DNA of 64,000 bases from Tubulanus polymorphus (Eukaryota; Nemertea; Palaeonemertea; Tubulaniformes; Tubulanidae). Location: assembly GCF_964204645.1 (NCBI RefSeq), contig NC_134025.1:20180001-20244000 (forward strand). The letters run 5' to 3'. The first letter of the stretch is position 1, and each line of letters opens with the position of its first letter. Shown here in pieces: positions 20,920 to 32,838 of this stretch. Below the pieces are notes generated by a model. The model saw nothing but the letters and a program-made list of their open reading frames with translations. It had not been told where the DNA came from and did not search any database. The position numbers and the translations under genes are program-made.

Positions 20920-22733
20920 TTAACGATTTAACAAACGCATATTCCAACCAACACCACGCAGACATTCTGCCATGTCCTTCCGCCTAGTATTATAATCCAT
21001 GCACAAATTTCTCAAACGATTTTGTAAGTCCACATATTTTGTACGGATGCGCTTTGCCGGGCGTTGGCCAATTCTACGGAAGCGATAAGGGGCCTCGAGA
21101 TGTCGCGTTCCAACTCGACAAGTCGTCATATTTATGTCGACATACCGCGATATATCGCGTCACGTCGACATGAATATGTCGATATATCGTGACGTTTTCA
21201 CGACAAAATTCGCTTTTTCGCCCATTTTCCACCGGACAAACCGTTATTTGAAGACATGTCTAAATGTAAGATGAGGACACCAGTAATATGACGACTGAGT
21301 TTCAAGTCGTCGTGAATATGTCGACTTGTCGCGAGGAAAATGGTCGAGAAAGCGAAATTTGTCGTGAAAACGTCACGATATGACGACATATTCATGTCCA
21401 CTTGACGCGATATATCGCGATATGTCGACATAAATATGGTGACTTGACGAGTTGGAACGCGACAACTCGAGGCCCCTTATCGCTTCCGTACAATTCGATC
21501 TTGTTCAATGATAGCACTAACTGCAGCATTCTCGTGCTGAAATCCCTGAATAGTCCGCCAAATAGAGGGATGACGATGCCCAACAAGATTGAAGAATTTA
21601 TTATTCCAACCTTCACAGAAATTTTTTGTCCGAGCGCAATTATCTAAAGTAGCCTGATGTACATTCTATTTAACAGGAGGGAAACGTGGCGGAATCCGTC
21701 TAAATCTAATAACACCACCAGGGGCACGCACATTACGATAAGTCCCGGTTCCATAAGTTGAGTTAAAATAGTTCAGCAACTCAACAGCCTCGTCAGGAAA
21801 ATTATCCATTAGATATAATAATCCATCTGGAACATCATCTATTGGTAGTCCTTCGATCATACCACAAAACAACTGGAATTCTCCATGTCGCTTGCGTTAG
21901 ATGATAGAAACATCCACGTATTCTCTCCTGTTCATCGCCATCATCGACCGCTGCCTTCACACCTTGTTGTACTGCCATCACAAAATCTACCATAACCATC
22001 TCGGGATCTGGGAAGATGTTCTGTTGCTGACACTTCTCCAGTAACACGCTGATCAGTTCTTGATACGTCTCCTTGGCCTGCGCTGGAGAAATGCGTAGAC
22101 TACCACCCTTATAATATATATCTGTTCAAACAGCGTTGGTGCCATACTAAAGTTACCATCCATGTACCATTTAGTTGACTGGCCTAGTTTTCTGAGACAT
22201 TCATCACTTGCAAAGATAATGATTGGTGACGTGTTGTCGTTGTTATCGTGTAACAGGATACGTTCTCCTTCTCCTTCGTCATCTTCTCGCTGGGAACCAG
22301 TAGTAGCCCAGCGGCCTTCTATGCGTAGTTCATGTAAAGATTGCGGATTTTTTGGTAAGTTCTTCCGTCTGTGTCTTCGATGGTTTGCTTGCAGATGTCT
22401 TGGCAATGATGCCTTTGACTTGTTCAGGGACCTGACCTGAGTAGATCTGAACTGGCTTTGAGTGGGATATCTCAGCAGTTGAATTCATTTTCAACCTGGC
22501 TTTAGCTGTGGCTATTTCTGTATCACTACTACGTACCATGGTTGTGTAGCATACTGACAACTGGATCTGTGTCATTGTGGCTGTGGACATCACGCGTCCC
22601 TTACAACTATCGCTCTTCTTCTTTACACATTCCCATCTTATCTTGTTATTACGCTCGTACTGTTTGGTGTACAAGCAGCCATCCATACATAACTTGTGGC
22701 CTCCTCTTGACGTTTTAATAATTTCTTGTTACA
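20920..22733 (-). pseudogene. MULE transposase with FLYWCH zinc finger, decayed and split by a MITE
   Basis: In minus-strand order: a FLYWCH-like finger (RGGHKLCMDGCLYTKQ, then RWECVKKK..CKGR), a linker, a MULE DDE core (KWYMDGNFSMAPTLFEQIY; then MVDFVMAVQQGVKAAV and RGCFYHLTQATWR), and a C-terminal part (CEGWNNKFFNLVGHRHPSIW; then LRNLCMDYNTRRKDMAE) ending at 20920. Frame changes occur near 22400 to 22330 and near 22050 and 21850, and an in-frame TAG lies near 21666. The 416-bp MITE at 21075-21490 interrupts the C-terminal part. Inactive. Confidence 0.8.
21075..21490. mobile_element. 416-bp MITE inserted in the MULE transposase, TSD CAATTC
   Basis: Same family as 14805-15220 and 15545-15960. 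CAATTC is duplicated at 21069-21074 and 21491-21496. Removing the MITE with one target copy rejoins the MULE reading frame. Confidence 0.92.
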
Positions 22734-22823
22734 TGTTTGCTGTAAATATTAACTATGATGATGTTTCCCCAAAAATTGGCCATTTTATACAGTTTCCTAT
22801 AGCTGATAAGTAATCAAAAGCAA

Positions 22824-23047
22824 TGTTAAATTGTTAGACTGTTAAAATATTAAATTGTTAGACTGTTAAAATGTTAAATTGTTAGACTGTAAAAATGATA
22901 AATTGTTAAACTGTAAAAATGTTAAATTGTTAGACTGTTAAAATATTAAATTGTTAGACTGTTAAAATGTTAAATTGTTAGACTGTTAAAATGTTAAATT
23001 GTTAGACTGTTAAAATGATAAATTGTAAAACTGTTAAAATGTTAAAT
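22824..23047. repeat. 24-bp tandem repeat, about nine units
   Basis: The unit is close to TTAAATTGTTAGACTGTTAA plus AATG, with single-base variants between units. It is a minisatellite without coding potential. Confidence 0.9.
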
Positions 23048-23049
23048 CA

Positions 23050-23100
23050 TCTAACCCCGCTCGTGCCTACGGCGCTCGGGCACCCACTACGTGGGTGCTT
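23050..23100. repeat. GC-rich double hairpin
   Basis: GTGCCTACGGCGCTCGGGCAC and GCACCCACTACGTGGGTGC each fold on themselves. Similar GCGCCTTCGGCGC hairpins occur inside the MITEs at 11690 and 44948. Confidence 0.5.
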
Positions 23101-23204
23101 TGCCGTGAACCTGACTTCTTCAATTTTCTAGTATACTTCTTTTTGTAACATCAGAAATTTCTGCGGATTTGGTGAAGGCCCTCTGGAATACCTGGTGTTT
23201 GTAG

Positions 23205-23535
23205 AGTACAGGGTTAAGAGAGTAAGGGTTTAGAAAATTAAGTTTGTATAGAGTATAGGGTTTAGGGTTTAGAAGGTTAGGGTTTAGAGGGTTAAGGTTA
23301 AGAAAATTAAGTGTTTATAGAGTATAGGGTTTAGAGGGTTAGGGTTAAGAGAATTAAGTCTTTATAGAGTATAGGGTTTAGAGGGTTAGGGTTTAGACAT
23401 TTTAGTGTTAAAAGAGTATAGGGTATAGAGATTTAAGTGTTTAGAGAGTTAGGGTTTAGAGAATTAAGTGTTTATAGAGTATAGGGTTTAGAGGGTTAGG
23501 GTTTAGAGAATTAAGTGTTTATAGAGTATAGGGTT
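23205..23535. repeat. Degenerate 47-bp tandem repeat with TTAGGG words
   Basis: The unit resembles GTTTATAGAGTATAGGGTTT followed by AGAGGGTTAGGGTTTAGAGA and ATTAAGT. It contains GGGTTAGGG, the animal telomere word. Units differ by small changes and partial deletions. Confidence 0.75.
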
Positions 23536-23610
23536 CAAACCTGATGGCATCGAGATTGCCACGGTACGTTCCGTGCTGAGTGTAGCGATGCCATCAGGTT
23601 CGAATCCATG
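23533..23610. repeat. Inverted repeat containing a tRNA B-box
   Basis: AACCTGATGGCATCG is followed 40 bases later by CGATGCCATCAGGTTCGAATCC. GGTTCGAATCC is a perfect RNA polymerase III B-box. A related sequence in the opposite orientation is tandemly repeated at 27745-27990. No complete tRNA can be folded here. Confidence 0.5.
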
Positions 23611-23699
23611 CCGGGGAGGATGCGAAAAACCCTGTTGACGGTAGGCGTCGAGTCGCTCGTCGATATAAGCCAGATATAAGCGATTTTTTTGATTTGGCG

Positions 23700-24642
23700 A
23701 CTTAACAACTGGAGGTCCCTCGGTATGTTGATAAATAGTATCAGAAATTGAGTCGGCACTGACTACAAATTAGTAATATAGTTTTAGAAATGGCCATAAT
23801 TTAAACTTTTAAGTTATCTATCATTATTCTTTCAATTGTGATTGCTGTAATGTTTTTGTAAACGGCCAAGGCTTCATGTTATGTCTGTAATTCACTGCGA
23901 ATATGGAACTACGCAAATGTATGTTTTTGGCCGCTGTACATTCAATCGGGACAGTTCGTGACTAGCTTCACTGCAGCATTATCATTTATTAACATCGCCA
24001 TATCACATCATCTACTTATATTGTGCCTTGAAACCCTAACAGCTGATATAATTGAGATTCATATACAATTTCTAACATTGAAAATTCAAAAGGTGGCCAT
24101 GAGTGGGGCTAATACGTCAAGTCGCAAATATTCAAATTCAGGTAGTTTCAGACGCAAACCAAAGTACCAAACGTTTAGCATAGCAGATGACTGGACAGAT
24201 TAGATCTAGAAACGAAATTGGTAGAATTATGAGGTGAGCGGCCCTCTCTATATGATGTTGCTAGCACATTCAAAACAGAATAAGGAGCGCGCTCTGGCTC
24301 GTCGCAATTATTTATTGCCGCAATTAATAATTATTGCGCGGAAAATTTTGAAAAATTGACTTATGATTACGCATTCTAGGAGCATTTCAGAATGCATTTT
24401 AATAGTCAATTATGTTGGGGAGGTAAGAAGGTTGCTACACTGGATTTAGAAATCTAGACACAAAACCGGCTATCTAATATCGTAATGAAACAATGTACAA
24501 GATTGGGATACGCAAAATATCGTAAACAGGATAATCTTGAGCTGCTATATTATGGAAATACTACATGTTTATAATATCAGAGCTATACCAATAAACTATG
24601 TGAAACTATGAAACACACTTTTACAATCAGATATATATAACG
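23700..24642. other. Intergenic, no gene seen
   Basis: Nothing beyond short unassigned open frames. Confidence 0.3.
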
Positions 24643-24936
24643 ATGAGAGATAACTGTAAATTACTCAGACTACTGAATGATACTACCAATGACCAAAGTT
24701 TAAAGCTTAAGAACTTGGCGGACCAAAAACTTCGATACGATGGCTTTTTACTAGACTGGTACCTGGTATATTTGTTAGACCGTCCCGGTGTACAACATCG
24801 TGACGCAGCGGCGTCGATGATGTCTCAACGACGACGACGACGGCACTGGGCTCAGCCTGTTTACACAGAAAACAAAAACAACATAGATAGACCCGTGGTC
24901 GTCAGCGTGACAGGAATTTTATTACACACATTTTGA
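24643..24936 (+). pseudogene. Possible Harbinger-type transposase N-terminus
   Basis: A 97-codon open frame ending with QRRRRRHWAQPVYTENKNN. An arginine run followed by a tryptophan is common near the N-terminus of PIF/Harbinger transposases (HARBI1-like). No catalytic domain follows, so this is at best a remnant; chance is a real alternative. Confidence 0.25.
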
Positions 24937-25082
24937 AATATCCTTGGCAAAATTATTGGTCCGACCATGGCCTTACTGGCCGTACCGGTTCCGCTGGCCC
25001 CGTGTTAAAATATCGATGTCAAATAGAAAATTCAAAGTTTAACATGATGCGCTGCTGCTATAGCCGGCTTGTGCGTTTGAAC

Positions 25083-26104
25083 TGAGGGGTACTATGGCCA
25101 GCCTGTCAGCTTTTCATAAAATGGCAAATGATGCATTCTGTGGGTTAAATTTGTCCTACACTCCCAGCTCATAGACTTAGTCAATCCCAGGCTAATATCG
25201 TGTTTTCATAAGTAGCACATACAGCGACTCGATCTGGCAGGAACAAATACCTCAGATAAATCTTTTCCCTTGGTCTTATTGATTTGAATGCGGAATAGAA
25301 TTGAATTTTTTCTAACATTTGCTCAATAAAACAAAATTGAATTGGATTTGCTGTTTTAATTTGTTCAATAAAGTAAAATTGAACTGATTTGATATTTTTT
25401 TTGCAGAATAAAATTTGATTGAATTTGCAGTTTGAACACATGGTTAATTAGCATATCAAGGTCATCCATCCGATTTGAGAAGAGATTTATCCCGGACTTT
25501 GCACACTTGGCAATGATATTTTCTGTAGTGCAAATAAAAATATTCCTCCCAAAAACCAAATCAACTAAAGATTTCACAGAAATCGATATTGAAATACACT
25601 AAATTTTAGATCTTAAAATGAAACCCGGAAGTAAAACGGTAGACGATACCGCGGGTTCACGCGAACACCTGCCGATCTCTGCGGATAATCCAATCATAGA
25701 GGAGTTTTTGCTTTCTGATTGGCTTTTTAAAACAGATATTTTGCGATCAGATTTTCGCGAAAAAGCTCATATAAATTTTAACGAGGCCCTCTCAAAATTT
25801 TGCCTCATAGGGGTTGGAGAATGGATAATGCTCTAACGAATGATTTGTATGAATTATGCTCAGCAGTGAGCCTTTACTCTGGAAACCATGTCTATGGGCG
25901 GCCATCACCGCCAAACATACGTTTAAGTCACCACGTGAAGGATAAACCCATAACGTGAAGGTTAATGTCATGACGCGAAAGATCAACTCACATCATCAAG
26001 GATAAACCTATAATGTCACCAGATGGCAAAGAGCCTTTGCTCTGGAAACCATGTCATTTAAATTCGCTCCGTTTGTATAGTACTAGGCTCAGCCTACGGC
26101 TGCC
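25083..26104 (-). repeat. About 1-kb dispersed repeat, copy 1
   Basis: It shares long stretches, in inverted orientation, with 34040-35028, for example the word for [15 protein letters not shown] in both copies. One end is TATGGCCAGCCTGTCAGCTT, the other CTCAGCCTACGGCTGCC. There are no inverted ends and no coding capacity. The family is unknown. Confidence 0.7.
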
Positions 26105-27744
26105 CTAAAAATGTTCCTGGGAAGGAACTGGTGGATAGTTTCTCGCCCTTTTAAACAGGTGCTACCTGACCCCTCCGTGCAATGATCCGCCAAGGTGCTG
26201 TCGGTACAACCCCAACAAATTTCAAAAACCGTGCGACGGAGAGGTTTCTAAATTTCTCGGATCCTGGCACCCGATCGACCGAACCCCACCTACCCCAGGG
26301 GAGTTTGTGCACTCGTGAATCCTCACTTGCCAAGGTCCAGTTCGGCGCTCCGCGGACTCGTTTCCAACATCGTTCGGGAACTGCTTTACCGTTGTCGGTG
26401 CAAATCCCTTGACGGGTGAAGATGGCGCTCGTTAGGCCATCTTTTGACTGTACGATAGGTGAAATATGCCGCCAAAAATATTGTCGGCGATATTGCGAAG
26501 GGCAACTGAAAATCTACACCTTCAACCTGATTGGGCAATGCAGCTTGGATCTGGGCAATGCAGCTTGGATCTGAGCCTGGTGCTAGTGATATCGTTGCGT
26601 CTAGACGAGCCTGTTCGGTTTTGCCCTCGGACACCGGGGACTTTTTACATACATCTTTATATATAAATCCTGACTTAATATATTAAAGCTAAATCATTGG
26701 GAACAACAAGAAATATTGGAAAGAAAACGGTCAATATTGAATCTCATGATTTCACTTTATTTGCATAGCATACATAGTTCGAAGCATTTTACTGCCTTTT
26801 TAGGCATTCTATTAACAATAGAGGCGAGCGCGTAGTTCAGGGTCAAGACAAGATAAAGCAGCAGGAGAACGAATTCCCTGGTCTCAAATTACAACGTCTC
26901 GACTTCTGTTACGTGTTATCGCCCAAGAGAGATATACATATACATATATAGATACAGATATATTATATATATATTATGATATATTATATCAATTATAAAG
27001 TTTTCCCATTTCCAGAAATAAGTTGTTAAAAAATGTAATAGAATATGATGTAATAGAATATTTATATGATGACGATCTCAGTGCCGACATCACGTTTGAT
27101 CACATATTTACGAGAATGGAGACTTTGTAGTCCATGGCCACATACATATTTTTGAAATATTTTATTTCATCCAAAAGTTTTCAATAGGGTGGGTAGGTAA
27201 TTTTATTTTGTTTCGAAAATAATTATTTGAAATGTCAAAATATCGGGTCTGTCGGGCCCGAGAAACAGGGTTTTCTTTTGGTTTCGCCTTACAAACTTTT
27301 TTCCAGGATTTCCAGAACTACATATAGTACAAATTTTATTTAGATATTGCCTTAGTTAGCCGAGAGATATCCTCATGGCTTACCCCGTTTTGTTCTTTTT
27401 TTTTAAATTTGGGCCCGGAGAAGAACTCAACACGTTTGAAAGAAACTCCGACACGGCAATGAAACCCAGAACGATAAAACGAGTATCGCCTGAATTCCAA
27501 AAAACCGTGAAACTTGAAAAGACCACATTGACAAGGTTTTTTTCAGCCGGGTAATTCATAAAAATAGCTGGCAGTCTAGATCGAAAATGATGACTTCTGC
27601 TTAGTAATTTGAATAAAATATGTGTGGTCTTTGCAAATTTGCCCCTTTCTTAACCTTTAAAATTTATCTTCTTTTTTCGTCGAGTTCAATATCTACGTCA
27701 ACCTCTGAAAAAAAAGTTCATCATATAAACAATAAGTCTTAAAA
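26105..27744. other. Intergenic sequence without a recognised gene
   Basis: A GC-richer patch at 26160-26650 contains an open frame on the minus strand (26386-26634) with an exact 20-bp tandem duplication (GGGCAATGCAGCTTGGATCT). I do not recognise a product. 26935-27000 is a TATA-rich simple sequence. Confidence 0.35.
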
Positions 27745-27990
27745 CATCCTCCCTCATTCCTACCTGGCAGGGATCTGGATCTAATGGCATCATGAGACTC
27801 TGTCGCAGCACAAACCCCTGTTGTAGTAGACACATCCTCCCAGGTAGGGATTTGAATCTAATGGCATTGTCACAGTACAAACCCCCTGCCCTAGTAGACA
27901 CATCCTCCCTCAGCAGGGATTTGAACCTGATGACATCATGAGACTCTTGTCACAGTACAAACCTACACTAGATGACATATCCTCCCTCTG
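27745..27990. repeat. About 80-bp tandem unit with a B-box, three copies
   Basis: Units contain CAGGGATTTGAACCTGATGA or a near copy, then CACAGTACAAACC and GTAGACACATCCTCCC. On the minus strand each unit carries a GGTTCAAATCC-type B-box. It lies just downstream of the kinase gene. Confidence 0.55.
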
Positions 27991-28200
27991 CTCGGACTTA
28001 TGACCGGTTTGTTTGGTAAAATATTCAGTTACACTAATATTTGGGATAGAATGCTTCTTCCTATCATCAGAGATTTATCTATTGTCAAATAAATCTCTGA
28101 AAATGGGCAGACATTGAATGCGGAGTAAATAAGATTTCGATAAAGACGATGATGTTTATGAAAAAATGAACGATTGTTTACCCATCTCTTCGACCGTATC

Positions 28201-28388
28201 CTACATGACTGTTGAAATGGCCACCTGGATGGATCGCCCCAATGAATTCACTGTATCATCGGGCGATGCCTGGTGATATCCGTCAGTCGCACCCAACAAG
28301 ATTGAATCCGAAGACGACGATTGGTTCAATAGTGGGGGTGGCTCATAGTCATCTCCGAACTGGAACCGTTTGTCATTCGGATGAAAAC
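28201..28388 (-). CDS. MAP3K8: MAP3K8-like terminal exon
   Basis: 188 bp after acceptor TTTGATAG, ending in TAG. Encodes a serine/aspartate-rich tail ([18 protein letters not shown]). Phase 1 fits the preceding exon. Confidence 0.7.
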
Positions 28389-29162
28389 CTATCAAATAAC
28401 CAAAGCTAGGATGAAGTTATAGGGGAAACACTCAGTTGCTCAAAAGTTGGTTAAAGTTTACCAGTGGATAGTTGACTAAGTGCGACAATTAAAAGTTCAT
28501 TGTAATTACTATGGTATTTTATACGAAATTAGCCAAAACGGTTTTTTGAGTTATCGTGTACACTGGAAGTTCACGTGTTGAAAATAGGTCATAAGTTGGC
28601 CATCTTGAATTGGAGAATTCCCCTGAACAACAGGGCTTATCATCATACTACCATACAATTTTCATGAAATTGGCTCAAAGGTTTTTTGAGTTATCGTGTA
28701 CACGGAAAGTTCATGTGGACGCGGACGCGCCGCTTCAAAAACCAAATCCCCTGTGATTTCTTCTTTTTAAATAATAATAATCTTATAATGAAATAATTTG
28801 GGATAACAAGCAAGCACTTTGCAAAAACTTTGAAGGAACCTAGATTTCATTACTGCACGAAACATTTTGTAAGTTTCAGTGTCGTCCTGTAAGGGAGCGT
28901 TCACAAATTACGTACCTCAAAATCTCCCGTTTTTCTGACCCCCTCCCCCTTGTACCACCTTTGTATCAAATTAACTGACCCCCCTCTTAGTTAGGTACCA
29001 TGGCAGCCATGACCACCCCCTCTCCCCATTTATATTGATGCATGGAACACAAATCATAACCAAATATAAATACCTGAATTAAGCAAGTATTGTTGTTTAT
29101 TGATTTTTATGCCCCGGCTCAAATTTAGTTGAGAGGGGGCATATAGATTTAACGTCTGAATA

Positions 29163-29196
<34 letters not shown>

Positions 29197-32100
29197 ACGT
29201 TAACAGCCTAGAGTCGCAATTACTGACCGATTGAACCCTTTTTGAAATTGGGTCGATTCGATTCAAATTATGGCCACCAAGGGGCCGACATGAAAATTGG
29301 TGACCGATTCATTTCAAACTTGGTACACAAGTAGGATATCACTTGGGCCAGAACCCTATTGCTGCAACTGTTGATCAATTTTTAGCCCACTTGGGACTTT
29401 AGTTCCAGCGGGCTATTGCGTTTACGTTTCGTCCGTCCGTCCGTTCGGACCTCCATCCTAGACGGAATCCAGTTATTTTGGGAAGTTTTGAAGACGCTTC
29501 GAGGTAATGTCTTGATATTTGGTTCATACATGTATCTATCCAAGACACATCTTCGGCCAAAAAATGGCCCTGTCAGATTCAAGATGGCCGACTGGCAGCC
29601 ATTGTTGTTCGCCAAAATCAGCACTTTATACACATTTTTGAACTTTTTGAGAGAAATTTTGAATACGCTTAAATCAATTACCTTGATCTTTCGTAAATAT
29701 TTGAATCCCTAAAAGGGCCAATCACCATAAGAAAAATTGGGTCGATCGGACTTAAGATGGCCATCCTATGACCTTTTTAGTGCCCAAAAATGTAAATTTT
29801 GGCCCGAATTCTGAGTCCTGTAGCTTCCTACTGGTTTGCCATTTCTCATTGCAATTTGTGATGGGTATTCTTTAAAAAAGAATCTTTCATACCCGAGACA
29901 GGTACTTTTGATATCATTAGCAGCCATCTTTGTGTCATCAGTACTCATTCGTAGGTGGAAAAATGTGACCACATTATATTGATACTTAAGCATATTTTGT
30001 TATCACAATCGATTGCAAAGTTGCTCATGACATGTTCTATGATTGTGATGAGTTTCAAACCCATTGGTTTTTGTATGTGGCTACCAGGGGGCGTTGAACA
30101 ATACAATAACTTAGTATTTCTTTTGCTACCACAATCAATTGGAAAGTTATAGCACTTGACATGGTCTATAATCGTGGTAAGTTTCAAGGTCATTGGTTTT
30201 TGCATGTGGCCACCAGGCGGCGTTGAACAATGCATTAACTTAGCATTTCCATATTATATTCGTACCTATGCATATTTTGTTACCACAATCAATTGGAAAG
30301 TTGTAGCTCATGACGTGGTCTATGATTGTGGTAAGTTTCAAGGACATAAATCATTATATATGGCCACTAGGGGGCGTTGAATTGTAGAATAACTTAGTTT
30401 TTCCTTATTATTAGAAATTGTTAGATTGTTGAGCATCTGAAACCACTTCCCAAGTGGGCATGGTGTCCCTGGAGCCCTAGTTTACACTTAGTACACATGT
30501 TCTCTAATATTCTTGTAGAAATAATTGTGGCCTCGATATTTCTAACGCATTTACCACAAACCCTGAATTTCAGGCCGGCGGCATTCGTGGCTTACCAGGT
30601 ACTAAAAGCTGTTAAACATCAGTATCGGCTATTCAATTCAGTTTGGTGCATAAAGTACCAATATTGATTAATACCTCCCTCAAAGTACATACCTTTTTTC
30701 TGACACCCCTCCCCCATGTACTACTTTGTACCAAAATTCAGTAACCCCCTTCCCCCAATAGAGGTACGTAATTTGTGCACGCTCCCTAACGCAGTAGTAG
30801 CAATGGAAAGTTATTGCATTATCGGGGAATCCCGGCTTATCGGGGAATCACGCCATGAAATTTTTACTCACCGAGAAGTCGAAAAACAGGATGCTCCTGA
30901 AGCTGGGATGCAAATTTCCGCTTGTAAACCGGACTTATACATTGTGTGAAGAAATCGACCAAATCTGGGACTAATAACTGATCCATGATATCCTGAATTT
31001 AAATTCGGTTAATATAAAATGTCTAAGAAACCACGGGCAAAAATTCTACACCAGTGTCAATGAAACTGCAGTCTGGAACCTCCTGCATTTACTATTGCGG
31101 TGTGGAAGTGTGGACAATCGGTTTTTGACAGTCTGCTGATAAAATGTCCAATATCTGGTGGTTGAAGTTCATTTTCTCAGATAAAGTTCTGGACACATGT
31201 GAAGGATCAGTTTTTGAAAAGTCTGCTGATACAATGTCTAATGTCTAGTGTTTTTAGTTCATTTTTCATTTAAAAATGTCTCAGTTGAAGTCCTTAACAC
31301 ATGTGAAGTGTGGGTGATAAGTTTCTGTAAGTGTGCTGATGAAATGTCCAATGTCTGGTGTTCGTAGCTCATTTTCAATTGAAAATGTCTCAAGAAGTAC
31401 TGAATACATACCGGTATGTGAAATGTGGAAGAAAGAATTGACTGTCTTCAAGGGGTGTGCAGGGTGCAAGATGCAGATTGATACATCTATTACATTGTGA
31501 AGTTTCGTAAAACACATCCTAAATTCAACAACATGAGGAATACACTTACCGACAGATTCATACCAGACTCGCAATGATTTCGGATTGTACACGCGTTCAT
31601 CTGTGCGTCAGGATGATTGCGATAAAAATAATAGTACGGCCTTGGGTAACCAAAGACCGCCTTAATCAGGGTTAATCCGAGACTGAACACATCGACCTTC
31701 GTGTTGTAAGGAGCGATGGTAAACTGGAAGAGTAAACGCAAAAAAAATTATGAAACTGGTTACGAATAAATGTAATTATTTCGGTTGCACGCATTTGAGT
31801 CATGGCAAATGACGGAACAGACATATGGATATCCCTAGATGTAGAAGTTTTCACAAAAAACCAGGTAATTTAACATTTTAAAAAAAGAAGACTAATCGAA
31901 AATGAAATTCTTCTAATTTTGCGAGTATTTTGATATTTTTCGAGTAGAAAGCATTGTCAAACAGTAATCATAGTCAGGTCTGCAAAAGAGGATTCCACTG
32001 GCAAGGAAGGATCAACCAGGTGTCACTAATGTGCAGTATAGGACATCAACCACCTGTAAGAATAGAGGATTCCACTTTTGGCTAGTGAGAATTCTTTCCG

Positions 32101-32253
32101 AGTCACTAGTGTGTAGTAGGATATCAACCACTGTAGCAAGTGAGGTGTCACCCTGATATAAGTCACATATTTCATAATCATATATATCTACAATTTCATA
32201 TCGAATGGTTCATAATATTTCATATCTCTTACTATATGAAATGCTTAATAATG

Positions 32254-32294
<41 letters not shown>

Positions 32295-32770
32295 CTCTAG
32301 TCAGTGCTCCTCATTAATTAATTTACGTCTCTCAAACATGTCACTAGGTGTTAGTTTGTGAGTCCTGATGTCTACAACTTGTCTGACACCTAGTTCTCAC
32401 ATTATGTATGTATGTATGTATGTATGTATGTATGTATGTATGTATGTATGTATGTATGTATGTATGTATGTATGTATGTATGTATGTATGTATGTATGTA
32501 TGTATGTATGTATGTATGTATGTATGTATGTATGTATGTATGTATGTATGTATGTATGTATGTATGTATGTATGTATGTATGTATGTATGTATGTATGTA
32601 TGTATGTATGTATGTATGTATGTATGTATGTATGTATGTATGTATGTATGTATGTATGTATGTATGTATGTATGTATGTATGTATGTATGTATGTATGTA
32701 TGTATGTATGTATGTATGTATGTATGTATGTATGTATGTATGTATGTATGTATGTATGTATGTATGTATG

Positions 32771-32838
<68 letters not shown>

